Origin: Chloroflexota bacterium
Lineage (GTDB): Bacteria > Chloroflexota > Anaerolineae > Aggregatilineales > Phototrophicaceae
Direction of reading: 5' to 3'
Assembly: GCA_009840575.1 (NCBI GenBank)
Contig: VXNO01000040.1
Coordinates: 1-47,130 of the forward strand
Length of the DNA stretch: 47,130 nucleotides
The notes under the pieces were generated by a model. The model was not told the origin of the DNA and searched no databases. It saw nothing but the letters and a program-made list of their open reading frames with translations. Positions within the stretch are counted from its first letter, which is position 1, and each line of letters opens with the position of its first letter. Made by a program: the position numbers and the translations under genes. Positions 25,097-32,278 of the stretch are shown here, in pieces.

Positions 25097-26228
25097 CCAT
25101 ACAACATTCGATGGCGTAGAAGAGAGCTTCGAGGAGATGCTGGCTTCTTCGTTTGATTTCGCCTTTACCCCGCCGCGGCGTGGCGAAATCCGCGAAGCGA
25201 CTATTTTGCAAATTGATGAGCGCGAGATCATCGTCGACCTGGGTGCCAAGCAGGATGGCATCGTGCCCTCGCAAGACCTGGAGCGCATGGACGACGACTT
25301 CCGCGCCAGCCTTGAGTCGGGCACCAGTGTGCCTGTCTATGTAGTCAACCCGCGTGACCAAAATGACAATCTCATCGTGTCAATCAACATGGGATTGCAG
25401 CGCTATGATTGGGAAAAGGCGCGCGAACTGCTTAAGGCGCAAGACGCGGTGGATGTCAAAGTCAGTGGCTATAACAAAGGTGGCGCGCTCGTCCGCTGGA
25501 ATCGGCTGGAAGGCTTCATCCCCGGCTCGCATTTGGTTTCTGTGCGCTTGTCCGCCGACCGCCGCGAAGTCATGAGCGAACTCATCGGCAATACCTTGAG
25601 CGTGAAGATCATCGAAGTCGACCAAGACCGTCGCCGGCTGATCTTCAGCGAGCGCGAGGCGCAGCGTGAGTGGCGCGCTCGCCGCAAGGCACAGTTGCTG
25701 GCGGAGCTGAATGTCGGCGATGTCGTCAAAGGCGTGGTAACCGGCATCCGCGACTTCGGCGCATTTGTCAATATCGGTGGCGCGGATGGCTTGATCCATG
25801 TCAGCGAGCTGGCTTGGCACCGCGTCGATCATCCGCGCGATATCTTGCAAATTGGCCAAGAAATTGAAGTCTTCGTGCTCAACCTGGATAGGCAGACCAA
25901 TCGCATCGCGCTCAGCCGCAAACGTCTACTCAGCGACCCCTGGGACGATGCGCAATTCCGCTATCACGAAGGGCAACTTGTCGAAGGCTATGTAACCAAT
26001 GTGGTCGACTTCGGCGCGTTTGTCGCGCTGGAAGACGGCTTGGAAGGCTTGCTGCATCTCAGCGAAATGGGCGATGGCGCGCTCAAAGAACCCTACTCCT
26101 ATGTGCAAAAGGGCGACCAGATGTCCTTGCGCATCAGCCACCTGGAGCCAGAAAAACGCCGCGTCGGTTTCACCCAGCGCTGGGGCACTGAAGCCGACCA
26201 AGCAGAACCGCCAGGCCTGGACGGATAA
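25089..26228 (+). CDS. S1-repeat RNA-binding protein, first paralogue (RpsA-like)
   Basis: A 379-aa protein with four S1/OB repeats at about residues 31-100, 115-190, 208-277 and 293-365. The third and fourth are the clearest (GVVTGIRDFGAFVNIGGADGLIHVSEL and YVTNVVDFGAFVALEDGLEGLLHLSEM). The first two carry AKQDGIVP and LEGFIPGSHL. This four-repeat layout resembles the S1 proteins of Gram-positive and Chloroflexota bacteria, which help mRNA bind the 30S subunit. The next gene encodes a paralogue with the same repeat order. I chose the ATG at 25089 (MSDHTTF), with AGGAGG 13 bases upstream; the frame stays open further upstream without a good start. Which of the two is the main S1 cannot be told. 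Confidence 0.85.
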   Translation: MSDHTTFDGVEESFEEMLASSFDFAFTPPRRGEIREATILQIDEREIIVDLGAKQDGIVPSQDLERMDDDFRASLESGTSVPVYVVNPRDQNDNLIVSINMGLQRYDWEKARELLKAQDAVDVKVSGYNKGGALVRWNRLEGFIPGSHLVSVRLSADRREVMSELIGNTLSVKIIEVDQDRRRLIFSEREAQREWRARRKAQLLAELNVGDVVKGVVTGIRDFGAFVNIGGADGLIHVSELAWHRVDHPRDILQIGQEIEVFVLNLDRQTNRIALSRKRLLSDPWDDAQFRYHEGQLVEGYVTNVVDFGAFVALEDGLEGLLHLSEMGDGALKEPYSYVQKGDQMSLRISHLEPEKRRVGFTQRWGTEADQAEPPGLDG

Positions 26229-26238
26229 AACACCGGCT

Positions 26239-26252
26239 GGGGGCTAGCCCCC
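26239..26252. repeat. Perfect palindrome after the first S1-repeat gene
   Basis: GGGGGCTAGCCCCC is a 14-base perfect palindrome, flanked by further G/C pairing (CCGGCT upstream, CCCG downstream), ten bases after the stop. There is no T-tract. It may be a Rho-independent-like pause or stabilising hairpin between the two S1 genes. Confidence 0.45.
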
Positions 26253-26278
26253 CCGAAGAAATTGCTTGCCAGCCGCGG

Positions 26279-26307
26279 TTGACACCTTTTAACCGCCTCT
26301 GTACAAT
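26279..26307 (+). promoter_or_regulatory. Consensus promoter for the second S1-repeat gene
   Basis: A perfect TTGACA (26279-26284), a 17-base spacer and TACAAT (26302-26307). This is the best promoter match seen in the window. Transcription would start near 26314, giving a leader of about 167 bases. Confidence 0.8.
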
Positions 26308-26380
26308 GCCGCCGATTGTTGGCGAGGTCAGCTCTGTACTTGTAGTCGCACACATCGCAGGCGCAGACGAACTACCCTAG

Positions 26381-26418
26381 CCTGGTCATGCAGCAGCGCT
26401 GTAGCCAGGTTTTATTTT
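26381..26418 (+). terminator. Attenuator-like terminator in the leader of the second S1-repeat gene
   Basis: CCTGG (26381-26385) pairs with CCAGG (26405-26409), and inside it GCAGC pairs with GCTGT. The stem is followed at once by TTTTATTTT (26410-26418). It lies downstream of the promoter and 62 bases before the ATG, so it can end transcription in the leader. A controlled read-through (attenuation) is the natural reading, but the signal is unknown. Confidence 0.6.
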
Positions 26419-26480
26419 GCCTGCGCGCGGCTGCCTCGCCCATGTCGCAAGTCAATCGTTCGGGGAGAGAGTAGCAGGTT

Positions 26481-27698
26481 ATGCAGGTACAAAGCGCAGT
26501 AGACAATGTGATGGATGAGTTGGATTTCGCCGCCTTGTTAGAGGAATCGCTGGCGGAAAGCAGCATTGAACGTGGCGATATCCTCAGCGGCACAGTCATG
26601 AGTATCGATAGCCAGGGGCTAATCGTGGATATTGGCTGGAAGCAAGATGGCATCGTAACGCGCAACGATATCGAACGTATGGGCATGAGCACGCGCGACT
26701 TCGAAGTCAACGCGCAGATCGCCGTGGCGGTCGTCAACCTCAGTGACAACGACGGCAACCTCATATTGTCCGCAGCCCAGGCGCAGCAAAACGAAGACTG
26801 GCTGCGCGCAGAAAAAATGATGAACGAAGAAAGCCTCTACAACGGGGAAATCACCGATTCCAACAAAGGCGGCATCATCGTCAGCTTCGGGCATCTGCGC
26901 GGATTTGTGCCAGCCAGCCATGTTGTTGACCTGCCGCGCGGCTTAAAAGAAGATGACCGCATCACGCATTTGCAGAACCTGGTCGGCAATGAAATCGCCG
27001 TCAAGATCATCGAAGTCAATCGCAAACGCCGCCGCCTGGTCTTCAGCCAACTGGAAGCCGAGCAGGAGAATCGTGCCGCCCGCAAAGAGAAGCTGCTGAG
27101 CGAGCTGCAAGAAGGCACCTCCCGCAGCGGCGTAGTCAGCGGCTTGTGTGACTTCGGCGCATTTGTTGACCTCGGCGGCGCGGACGGCTTGGTGCATATC
27201 TCCGAGCTGGCTTGGCACCGTGTGCGTCACCCCAGCCAGGTCTTGTCGGTGGGCGATAAAATCGATGTCTTCGTGCTGAACCTGGACGCGCAGGGCAAGC
27301 GCATCGGCTTGAGCATGAAACGGTTGCAGCCCAATCCCTGGACGTTAGTCGACGATATGTATCACATCGGGCAATTGGTCGAAGGCGTCATCAGCCGCCT
27401 GGAATCATTCGGCGCATTCATCAGCCTGGACCCAGGCATTGAAGCCCTCTTGCATGTCAGCCAGATGTCCAGCAACCCCGATGACAACCCGCAGCGCCAC
27501 CTCTACGAAGGGCAGAAGCTGCTCATGCGCATCATCAGCATTGAATCCGAGCGGCAACGGCTGGGCTTGAGCCTGAGCGAAGTAACCGAGACCGAGAAAG
27601 CGCAATGGGAAGCACGGCAGCTTGAGCTGGTTGCCGCTGCCCAGCAAGAAGCCGAAGCCGCCCAAGCCCAGGAAGAAGCTGAGAATCAGCCTGTATAA
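26481..27698 (+). CDS. S1-repeat RNA-binding protein, second paralogue (RpsA-like)
   Basis: A 405-aa protein with four S1 repeats at about residues 31-98, 119-190, 211-280 and 297-366. The repeats carry VDIGWKQDGIVT, LRGFVPASHVV, GLCDFGAFVDLGGADGLVHISEL and LESFGAFISLDPGIEALLHVSQM. The tail (about 370-405) is an Ala/Glu/Gln-rich acidic helix. It matches the preceding protein repeat for repeat, so the two arose by tandem duplication. It has its own consensus promoter and a leader with an attenuator-like hairpin, and is followed by rpsU and infA, which supports a role in translation. The ATG has only a weak ribosome binding site (GAGAGAGTAGCAGGTT), as reported for some S1 genes. Confidence 0.87.
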   Translation: MQVQSAVDNVMDELDFAALLEESLAESSIERGDILSGTVMSIDSQGLIVDIGWKQDGIVTRNDIERMGMSTRDFEVNAQIAVAVVNLSDNDGNLILSAAQAQQNEDWLRAEKMMNEESLYNGEITDSNKGGIIVSFGHLRGFVPASHVVDLPRGLKEDDRITHLQNLVGNEIAVKIIEVNRKRRRLVFSQLEAEQENRAARKEKLLSELQEGTSRSGVVSGLCDFGAFVDLGGADGLVHISELAWHRVRHPSQVLSVGDKIDVFVLNLDAQGKRIGLSMKRLQPNPWTLVDDMYHIGQLVEGVISRLESFGAFISLDPGIEALLHVSQMSSNPDDNPQRHLYEGQKLLMRIISIESERQRLGLSLSEVTETEKAQWEARQLELVAAAQQEAEAAQAQEEAENQPV

Positions 27699-27759
27699 GG
27701 CGCGCATTCTCGTGTACACTCTATGCCGAGCTTAGTTTTGCGAAGGTGGTGAGGATAGA

Positions 27760-27951
27760 ATGGCTTCTGTCAGACTCAAACCAGGCGAAAGTCAAGAGCA
27801 GTTATTGCGCCGCTTTCGCAAGCGCGTGACCAACGCGGGCATCTTGAGCACAGTGCGCCGCAAGCGCTGGCATATCTCCAAGAGCGAGCTGCGCCGCATC
27901 GAGAAGAAAAAGGCAATCCGCCGCTCGCGCCGGCGTATGCGCCGCAATTGA
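27760..27951 (+). CDS. rpsU: 30S ribosomal protein S21
   Basis: A small basic protein of the 30S subunit, 63 aa. It shows the family pattern VRLKPGESQEQLLRRFRKRV, the ILSTVRRKRWHISKSELRR middle, and an Arg/Lys-rich C-terminus (RRSRRRMRRN). S21 acts in mRNA selection near the anti-Shine-Dalgarno region. The ATG follows GGTGGTGAGGAT. It lies between an S1-like gene and infA, so the neighbourhood is devoted to translation initiation. The similarity is clear despite the small size. Confidence 0.95.
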   Translation: MASVRLKPGESQEQLLRRFRKRVTNAGILSTVRRKRWHISKSELRRIEKKKAIRRSRRRMRRN

Positions 27952-27961
27952 CGGCGAAAAC

Positions 27962-28003
27962 CTTGCGATTGCAAGCTGTGCAGGGGCGATCCTTGGGTCG
28001 CCC
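27962..28003. repeat. Two small hairpins in the rpsU-infA gap
   Basis: CTTGC/GCAAG (27962-27975) and GGGCGA/TCGCCC (27984-27989 with 27998-28003) are perfect inverted repeats. No T-tract follows. The second resembles the core of intergenic palindromes in other genomes and also the one at 42346. Either a processing site or a dispersed repeat is possible. Confidence 0.4.
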
Positions 28004-28053
28004 ACAAATCAACCGAGATAGCAGTAGTCGAATTATCGTAAAGCAGGAGGCAC

Positions 28054-28290
28054 ATGGCAAAGAAAGAAGAAAAGATTGAAGTCGAAGGAACGGTCGTCGA
28101 GGCGCTGCCAAATACGCAATTCATGGTCGAGTTGGAAAATGGGCACCGCTTGCTCGCTTATTTGTCGGGCAAGATGCGCAAATTTTACATCCGCATTTTG
28201 CTGGGAGACCGCGTCAAGGTGGAGATGTCCCCCTACGATATGAATCGCGGTCGCATCATTTATCGTCATAAGGATAATGTGCGCACCTGA
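28054..28290 (+). CDS. infA: Translation initiation factor IF-1
   Basis: A single OB-fold protein that occupies the ribosomal A site during initiation, 78 aa (usually about 72). Family sequence is plain: [56 protein letters not shown], then RGRIIYRHK. The N-terminus is slightly longer (MAKKEEK). A strong ribosome binding site (GCAGGAGGCAC) precedes the ATG. Outside Chloroflexota infA usually lies in the spc/alpha ribosomal region; here it follows rpsU. It ends at a convergent terminator. Confidence 0.97.
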   Translation: MAKKEEKIEVEGTVVEALPNTQFMVELENGHRLLAYLSGKMRKFYIRILLGDRVKVEMSPYDMNRGRIIYRHKDNVRT

Positions 28291-28322
28291 GCGCCGCTTG
28301 CCCCTGTTTCACCTGGATCGGG

Positions 28323-28350
28323 ACGAGTCATCGTCATTGCGATGGCTCGT
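28323..28350. terminator. Bidirectional terminator between infA and menG
   Basis: ACGAG-T-CATCG (28323-28333) pairs with CGATG-G-CTCGT (28340-28350), a ten-pair stem with one mismatch and a 6-base loop. It lies between converging genes and touches the menG stop codon, so it can serve both strands, though neither side has a long T-tract. Confidence 0.6.
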
Positions 28351-29060
28351 TATGCTTTCCGCCCCCAGTGCACAGCCATCGTGCCCAGCATAAAGACTCG
28401 ATACCGTACATCGCCGAAGCCGGCTGCTTCCACCAGTCCCGCCAGTTCCTGCGGCGTCTTGAATAAAGCGGTCGATTCGGGCAGGTAGCGATAGGCATCA
28501 GCAGCCGCTTTGCCAGCCACCAGCCGCCCCAACAGGGGGATGCCTACTTTCAGGTGCAAGTTAATCAGCGGCTTCAAGACGGTAGCCGGCGGCGGCGAAG
28601 TATCCAGGATGACGATGCGTCCGCCGCTGCGCAAGACACGTCGCTGCTCGGCAAGCGCCTGTGGGATATTGATGACATTCCGCAGCAGATAAGCCGAGAC
28701 CACGGCATCAAAGCTGGCATCGGCATACGGCAGGCGCAGCGCATCCGCCCCCGCCCAGGCGACCCCGTCTCCACCGCGCCGCGCTTGCCCGACGCGCATC
28801 ATCTCCAATGCGAAATCAGCGCCATGCACGCGCGCTGTGGGCTGCTGCCGCAAGGTTTCCAAGGCGATATCCCCTGTCCCTGTGGCGATGTCCAGCAGCC
28901 GGCCCCGCGCCGGCAATGCCGTCATTTGCACAGCGAAACGCCGCCATTTGCGGTCTTGTCCCGCCGTGATGAGCCGGTTCATCAAGTCGTAGCGCCCGGC
29001 GATGCGGTCGAACATGCCGCGCACATAGTCGGCGCGCGCTTTGCCCTGCAGTTGCGCCAT
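28350..29060 (-). CDS. menG: Demethylmenaquinone methyltransferase (MenG/UbiE)
   Basis: Methylates the naphthoquinone ring in the last step of menaquinone synthesis, supplying the quinone that complex I reduces. It is 236 aa. Landmarks are VRGMFDRIAGRYDLMNRLITAGQDRKWRR, motif I LLDIATGTGDIALE, GADFALEMM, DALRLPYADASFDAVVSAYLLRN and VLRSGGRIVILDTS. I chose the ATG at 29060 (MAQLQGKARADYV), which gives standard length; an in-frame TTG at 29090 would overlap prmA. It is the last gene of the hrcA-to-menG minus-strand series, four bases after prmA. The choice between menaquinone and ubiquinone as product rests on the phylum. Confidence 0.9.
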   Translation of the reverse strand: MAQLQGKARADYVRGMFDRIAGRYDLMNRLITAGQDRKWRRFAVQMTALPARGRLLDIATGTGDIALETLRQQPTARVHGADFALEMMRVGQARRGGDGVAWAGADALRLPYADASFDAVVSAYLLRNVINIPQALAEQRRVLRSGGRIVILDTSPPPATVLKPLINLHLKVGIPLLGRLVAGKAAADAYRYLPESTALFKTPQELAGLVEAAGFGDVRYRVFMLGTMAVHWGRKA

Positions 29061-29064
29061 GCCC

Positions 29065-29982
29065 TTATTCCGCCCGCCGCCGCGCTTCAAAGAGCAGCCA
29101 ATCGCCCTGCTGATGCCGCGCCACGATTTGCAGCCCCGCGCCCCCCAGCGTCGCCGACACTTCGTCAGCTTGTTCGGCGATGATGCCGCTGAAGAGCGCC
29201 ACCCCGCCCGGACGCAGGACTTCGCCCAAGCCTTGCGCCGCCAGTTGCATAATCACGCGGGCCAGGATATTCACCAACAACACATCGAAGCGCCGCGCCG
29301 CCGATAGCGCGGTCTCGATGCTGCCTTGCTGGGCGGTGATGCGCTGGGCGACCTGGTTGTAGCTGGCGTTTTCCCGCGTTGCCGAGACAGCAATGGCGTC
29401 AATATCCAGCGCCAGCGCCCGCCGCGCGCCCAGCTTGACCGCCGCAATCGACAAAATGCCGCTGCCACAGCCCAAATCCAGGACTATCTGCCCAGGCTGA
29501 ACCACCCGCTCCAGCCCTTCCAGGCAAAGCTGCGTGGTCGGGTGCGTGCCTGTGCCGAATGCCATGCCAGGGTCCAGCGCGATGTCAATATCGCCTTCGG
29601 ATAGCGCCACATCGACCCAGCGCGGCCGTACCAGCAAGCGCCTGCCGATGCGCAGCGGTTGATAATGCGCCTTCCAGGCTTGCGACCAATCGTCTTCGCG
29701 GACCAGGCGATAAACGGGCTCTGGCATCGGATAAAGCAGGCGCATGTGCCCCAGCGCGGCTTCCAACTGCGCTTTGGTGGCGGCGGCGCGGACATCGTCG
29801 GGGAAGTAGGCGCGCAGAATCAAGCTATCGGCTGGTGGCAGGTCAGCTTCGTCCCAAGTGTCAGGGCGGATGTCGGCTTGTTCCAGCGAGACGCCTTGAT
29901 GCCCATAGCGACCCAGCACCTCGGCGATGGCTTCCGCGCTTTCGCCATCAACGCGCAGGCTGACCTCGATCCAGCGGCTCAT
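29065..29982 (-). CDS. prmA: Ribosomal protein L11 methyltransferase
   Basis: Trimethylates ribosomal protein L11. It is 305 aa, the usual length. An N-terminal ferredoxin-like substrate domain starts SRWIEVSLRVDGESAEAIAEVL. The hinge has DDWSQAWKAHYQPLRIGRRLLVRP, and the catalytic domain has the signature DPGMAFGTGTHPTTQLCLEGLE, motif I VLDLGCGSGILSIAAVKLG, ALDIDAIAVSATREN and LLVNILARVI (the NIL motif). It lies six bases after dnaJ, a common gene order (dnaJ-prmA), and four bases before menG. Confidence 0.96.
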   Translation of the reverse strand: MSRWIEVSLRVDGESAEAIAEVLGRYGHQGVSLEQADIRPDTWDEADLPPADSLILRAYFPDDVRAAATKAQLEAALGHMRLLYPMPEPVYRLVREDDWSQAWKAHYQPLRIGRRLLVRPRWVDVALSEGDIDIALDPGMAFGTGTHPTTQLCLEGLERVVQPGQIVLDLGCGSGILSIAAVKLGARRALALDIDAIAVSATRENASYNQVAQRITAQQGSIETALSAARRFDVLLVNILARVIMQLAAQGLGEVLRPGGVALFSGIIAEQADEVSATLGGAGLQIVARHQQGDWLLFEARRRAE

Positions 29983-29988
29983 GCGGGT

Positions 29989-31134
29989 TTATTTGTCGTC
30001 GCCGGCGATAAAGTCAGTCATTCGTTCAAACCAGCCGCGACCGCCGCGCTGCGGGGATATATCATGCCCGAAAGTTTCGGCTAGTTGCGAGAAAAGCTCG
30101 CGTTGCTGCTCACTCAAATTAGTCGGTGTTAGCACAGTAACGCCAACTAACTGATCGCCGCGACCGCTGCTGCTGCCATCAGCGCGCAACCTGGGGAAGC
30201 CGCGCCCGCGCAAACGGAATATCTTGCCGGTCTGCGTGCCCGGCACGATATCCAGGGCAACCATCCCATCCACAGTCTCAACCTGGATAGTATCGCCCAA
30301 AGCCGCCTGCGCGATATTGATGTTGATATCCAGGATGATGTCGTTTTCGCTGCGCTTGAAATAGCTGTGGTCTTTCACGTGCACGACGACGAACAAATTG
30401 CCCGCTGGCGCTCCATGTTCGCCGGCGTCGCCTTCGCCGCGCACCTGTATCTGGATGCCTTCGCTGACGCCCGGCGGGATTTTGACAGTCAGCAGCGCGC
30501 GCTGACGCCGCCGTCCGCTGCCATCACAACTACGGCAGGGCTTGGTGATTGAGCTGCCTTTGCCGCCACAGCTGGGGCAAGTCTGCGTGCGCACCATCGA
30601 GCCGAGCAGGGTCTGCTGCACCTGGCGCAGCTCGCCGCTGCCATTGCAAGTTCGGCAGGTCACAGTACGTGAGCCTTCCGCCGCGCCGCTGCCATCGCAA
30701 TCTTCACAGCTTTCGAGGCGCAGGAACTCCACTTCCTTATCGACGCCAAAGACGGACTCGATGAAATCGATCGTCACTCTGACGCGCTTGTCAGCTCCTT
30801 GGCTGGGTCCTCTGCGCCGTCCGCCGCGTTGTTCACCAAATGCGCTGTTAAAAATATCAAAAATATCTTCCAAACCGCCAAAGCCGCCCATGCCCTGGCT
30901 GAAGCCACTCGCGCCATTCAGCCCCTCATGCCCAAAGCGATCATAACGCGCGCGCATTTCATCGTCGGAGAGCACTTCGTAGGCCGCGGAGACCTCTTTG
31001 AACTTGTCTTCAGCATCGGCTTCTTGGCTGACATCAGGGTGATACTGCCGCGCCAGCCGCCGGAATGCGCTCTTAATTTGTTTGGTGTCGGCGCTGCGCG
31101 GGACGCCTAGCACCTCATAGTAGTCTCTGGGCAC
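29989..31134 (-). CDS. dnaJ: Chaperone protein DnaJ (type I Hsp40)
   Basis: Delivers substrates to DnaK and stimulates its ATPase, 381 aa. The J domain (residues 1-65) starts [22 protein letters not shown] and contains the HPD triad. A Gly/Phe-rich linker follows ([11 protein letters not shown]). The zinc region has four CxxCxGxG repeats ([32 protein letters not shown]). The C-terminal domains end in a short charged tail. The start is a GTG at 31134 with GGTGAGG upstream. It is separated from dnaK by a phage-type P63C gene and appears to have its own promoter. Confidence 0.97.
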   Translation of the reverse strand: MPRDYYEVLGVPRSADTKQIKSAFRRLARQYHPDVSQEADAEDKFKEVSAAYEVLSDDEMRARYDRFGHEGLNGASGFSQGMGGFGGLEDIFDIFNSAFGEQRGGRRRGPSQGADKRVRVTIDFIESVFGVDKEVEFLRLESCEDCDGSGAAEGSRTVTCRTCNGSGELRQVQQTLLGSMVRTQTCPSCGGKGSSITKPCRSCDGSGRRRQRALLTVKIPPGVSEGIQIQVRGEGDAGEHGAPAGNLFVVVHVKDHSYFKRSENDIILDININIAQAALGDTIQVETVDGMVALDIVPGTQTGKIFRLRGRGFPRLRADGSSSGRGDQLVGVTVLTPTNLSEQQRELFSQLAETFGHDISPQRGGRGWFERMTDFIAGDDK

Positions 31135-31173
31135 GGAAGAAACCTCACCTTTTCCTGCTTAAACTTGCGCTCC

Positions 31174-31203
31174 AATATGCACAGACACTCGAATATGTGT
31201 CAA
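31174..31203 (-). promoter_or_regulatory. Promoter with overlapping palindrome for dnaJ
   Basis: On the minus strand TTGACA (plus 31198-31203), an 18-base spacer and CATATT (31174-31179) form a candidate promoter 40 bases before the dnaJ GTG. A perfect inverted repeat GACAC-N8-GTGTC (31184-31201) overlaps the -35 and spacer, the expected position of a repressor site. It is not a CIRCE element. Confidence 0.5.
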
Positions 31204-31231
31204 ATATGCATCGCTACTGAGACATCTTTTT

Positions 31232-32197
31232 CTACGCTATTCGAGATGCATCTTCATCGGATGTTTTCTTGAATAGCGGCAAAGCTTCGACTGGTTTCGG
31301 ATACGCCTTCTCTAAATTTCTTTTAAACTCATCCCAGGTCTTAGAGATTCTCATTAGGACGATAACGCCTTCTATGTGCTTCTGTAGTTCGGGGTGCCCG
31401 TGATCTCGAGTCAACCACTGATGGTGTTTGTGTTTTCTGTTGCCATTAGTAATCACAGGGTTTCGTGCGCGAAGTTCTTCAAGAACACCAGGAGCAAGGC
31501 GTTCGTAGATCAAGTCATTAGTGTAATGACCTACAACGGCAGGTCGATTGATTGCATATTCCTTGGGCCACTTGTTTAGACGACAAATCTCTTCGTAGAA
31601 TTCCATTGGAAAAGTCTTTATCCATGCTTGTAACTCATCAGCAAGATACTTCTCCAGGATGAGGGCAAGAGCGCGCTTAACACGAATCTCTTGGTAACCG
31701 GTCGCTTCATCAATTAGCGCCGTGATGCCGACAAGAGCGAGACCTCGCATGATAAGATCGGCCTGCATGATTATTGCTTCCTGCTGCGAAGCAAAGGTTC
31801 TATTATCTCTAGCTTTTAAGATAGCTTCACATAGGTCGACAAAAGCCTTTGCTGGGTAGCCGTAAGCTGTTCGACCTCCGTGGGGTGGGACAAATTCTAT
31901 AGGAGAGCTGAGTACTGCCCTTAATTCTGGTGAGATATATGGTTCCAGCCACTTTGCTTGGGCAATTCTCGGCATCAACGAACTGTCAAGCGCTGCCCCT
32001 GAATGTCCGCCACCTGTTGTTTTCAAGCCGCCATACAGTCCTCGCTGGCTTATAACCCGTGTTTCATCTTCAAGCACGTAGCAAGGTATTTCAATATCTC
32101 CGATCTTGAGCGGTTTGTCCTCAGCACCTGCCAATGTCTTGAGCGGTACAGGTTTATTATTGCCGTTAGGTTCTTTTCCATTATTGGACATATTCAT
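31232..32197 (-). CDS. P63C-domain protein of phage type
   Basis: A 321-aa protein of the P63C family, a domain first defined in phage regulatory and antirepressor-type proteins. The signature region is clear: TALIDEATGYQEIRVKRALALILEKYLADELQAWIKTFPMEFYEEICRLNKWP, RPAVVGHYTNDLIYERLAPGVLEELR and KHKHHQWLTRDHGHPELQKHIEGV. The N-terminal part has VISQRGLYGGLKTTGGGHSG. Its base composition is visibly more AT-rich than its neighbours, suggesting recent transfer. It sits between dnaK and dnaJ, on the same strand, with its own extended -10 (TGC-TAATAT at 32218-32226) and a good ribosome binding site (AAGGAGAG). Function unknown; DNA binding is assumed for the family. Confidence 0.88.
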   Translation of the reverse strand: MNMSNNGKEPNGNNKPVPLKTLAGAEDKPLKIGDIEIPCYVLEDETRVISQRGLYGGLKTTGGGHSGAALDSSLMPRIAQAKWLEPYISPELRAVLSSPIEFVPPHGGRTAYGYPAKAFVDLCEAILKARDNRTFASQQEAIIMQADLIMRGLALVGITALIDEATGYQEIRVKRALALILEKYLADELQAWIKTFPMEFYEEICRLNKWPKEYAINRPAVVGHYTNDLIYERLAPGVLEELRARNPVITNGNRKHKHHQWLTRDHGHPELQKHIEGVIVLMRISKTWDEFKRNLEKAYPKPVEALPLFKKTSDEDASRIA

Positions 32198-32217
32198 ACT
32201 CTCCTTGGTATCTGCTT

Positions 32218-32226
32218 ATATTAGCA
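32218..32226 (-). promoter_or_regulatory. Candidate extended -10 promoter for the P63C gene
   Basis: Minus-strand TGC followed by TAATAT lies about 21 bases before the ATG. No matching -35 was found, so this rests on the extended -10 alone. Confidence 0.35.
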
Positions 32227-32229
32227 CAA

Positions 32230-32251
32230 GAGCGACAGACTTCTGCCGCTC
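32230..32251 (-). terminator. Hairpin after dnaK
   Basis: GAGCGACAGA pairs with TCTGCCGCTC (nine to ten pairs including one wobble) around a very short loop, 28 bases after the dnaK stop. On the minus strand it is followed by TTGTG, only a weak T-tract. It probably ends or stabilises the dnaK transcript before the P63C gene. Confidence 0.5.
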
Positions 32252-32278
32252 CTTGCTTTTGTCTCGCTTGGATGCCTT

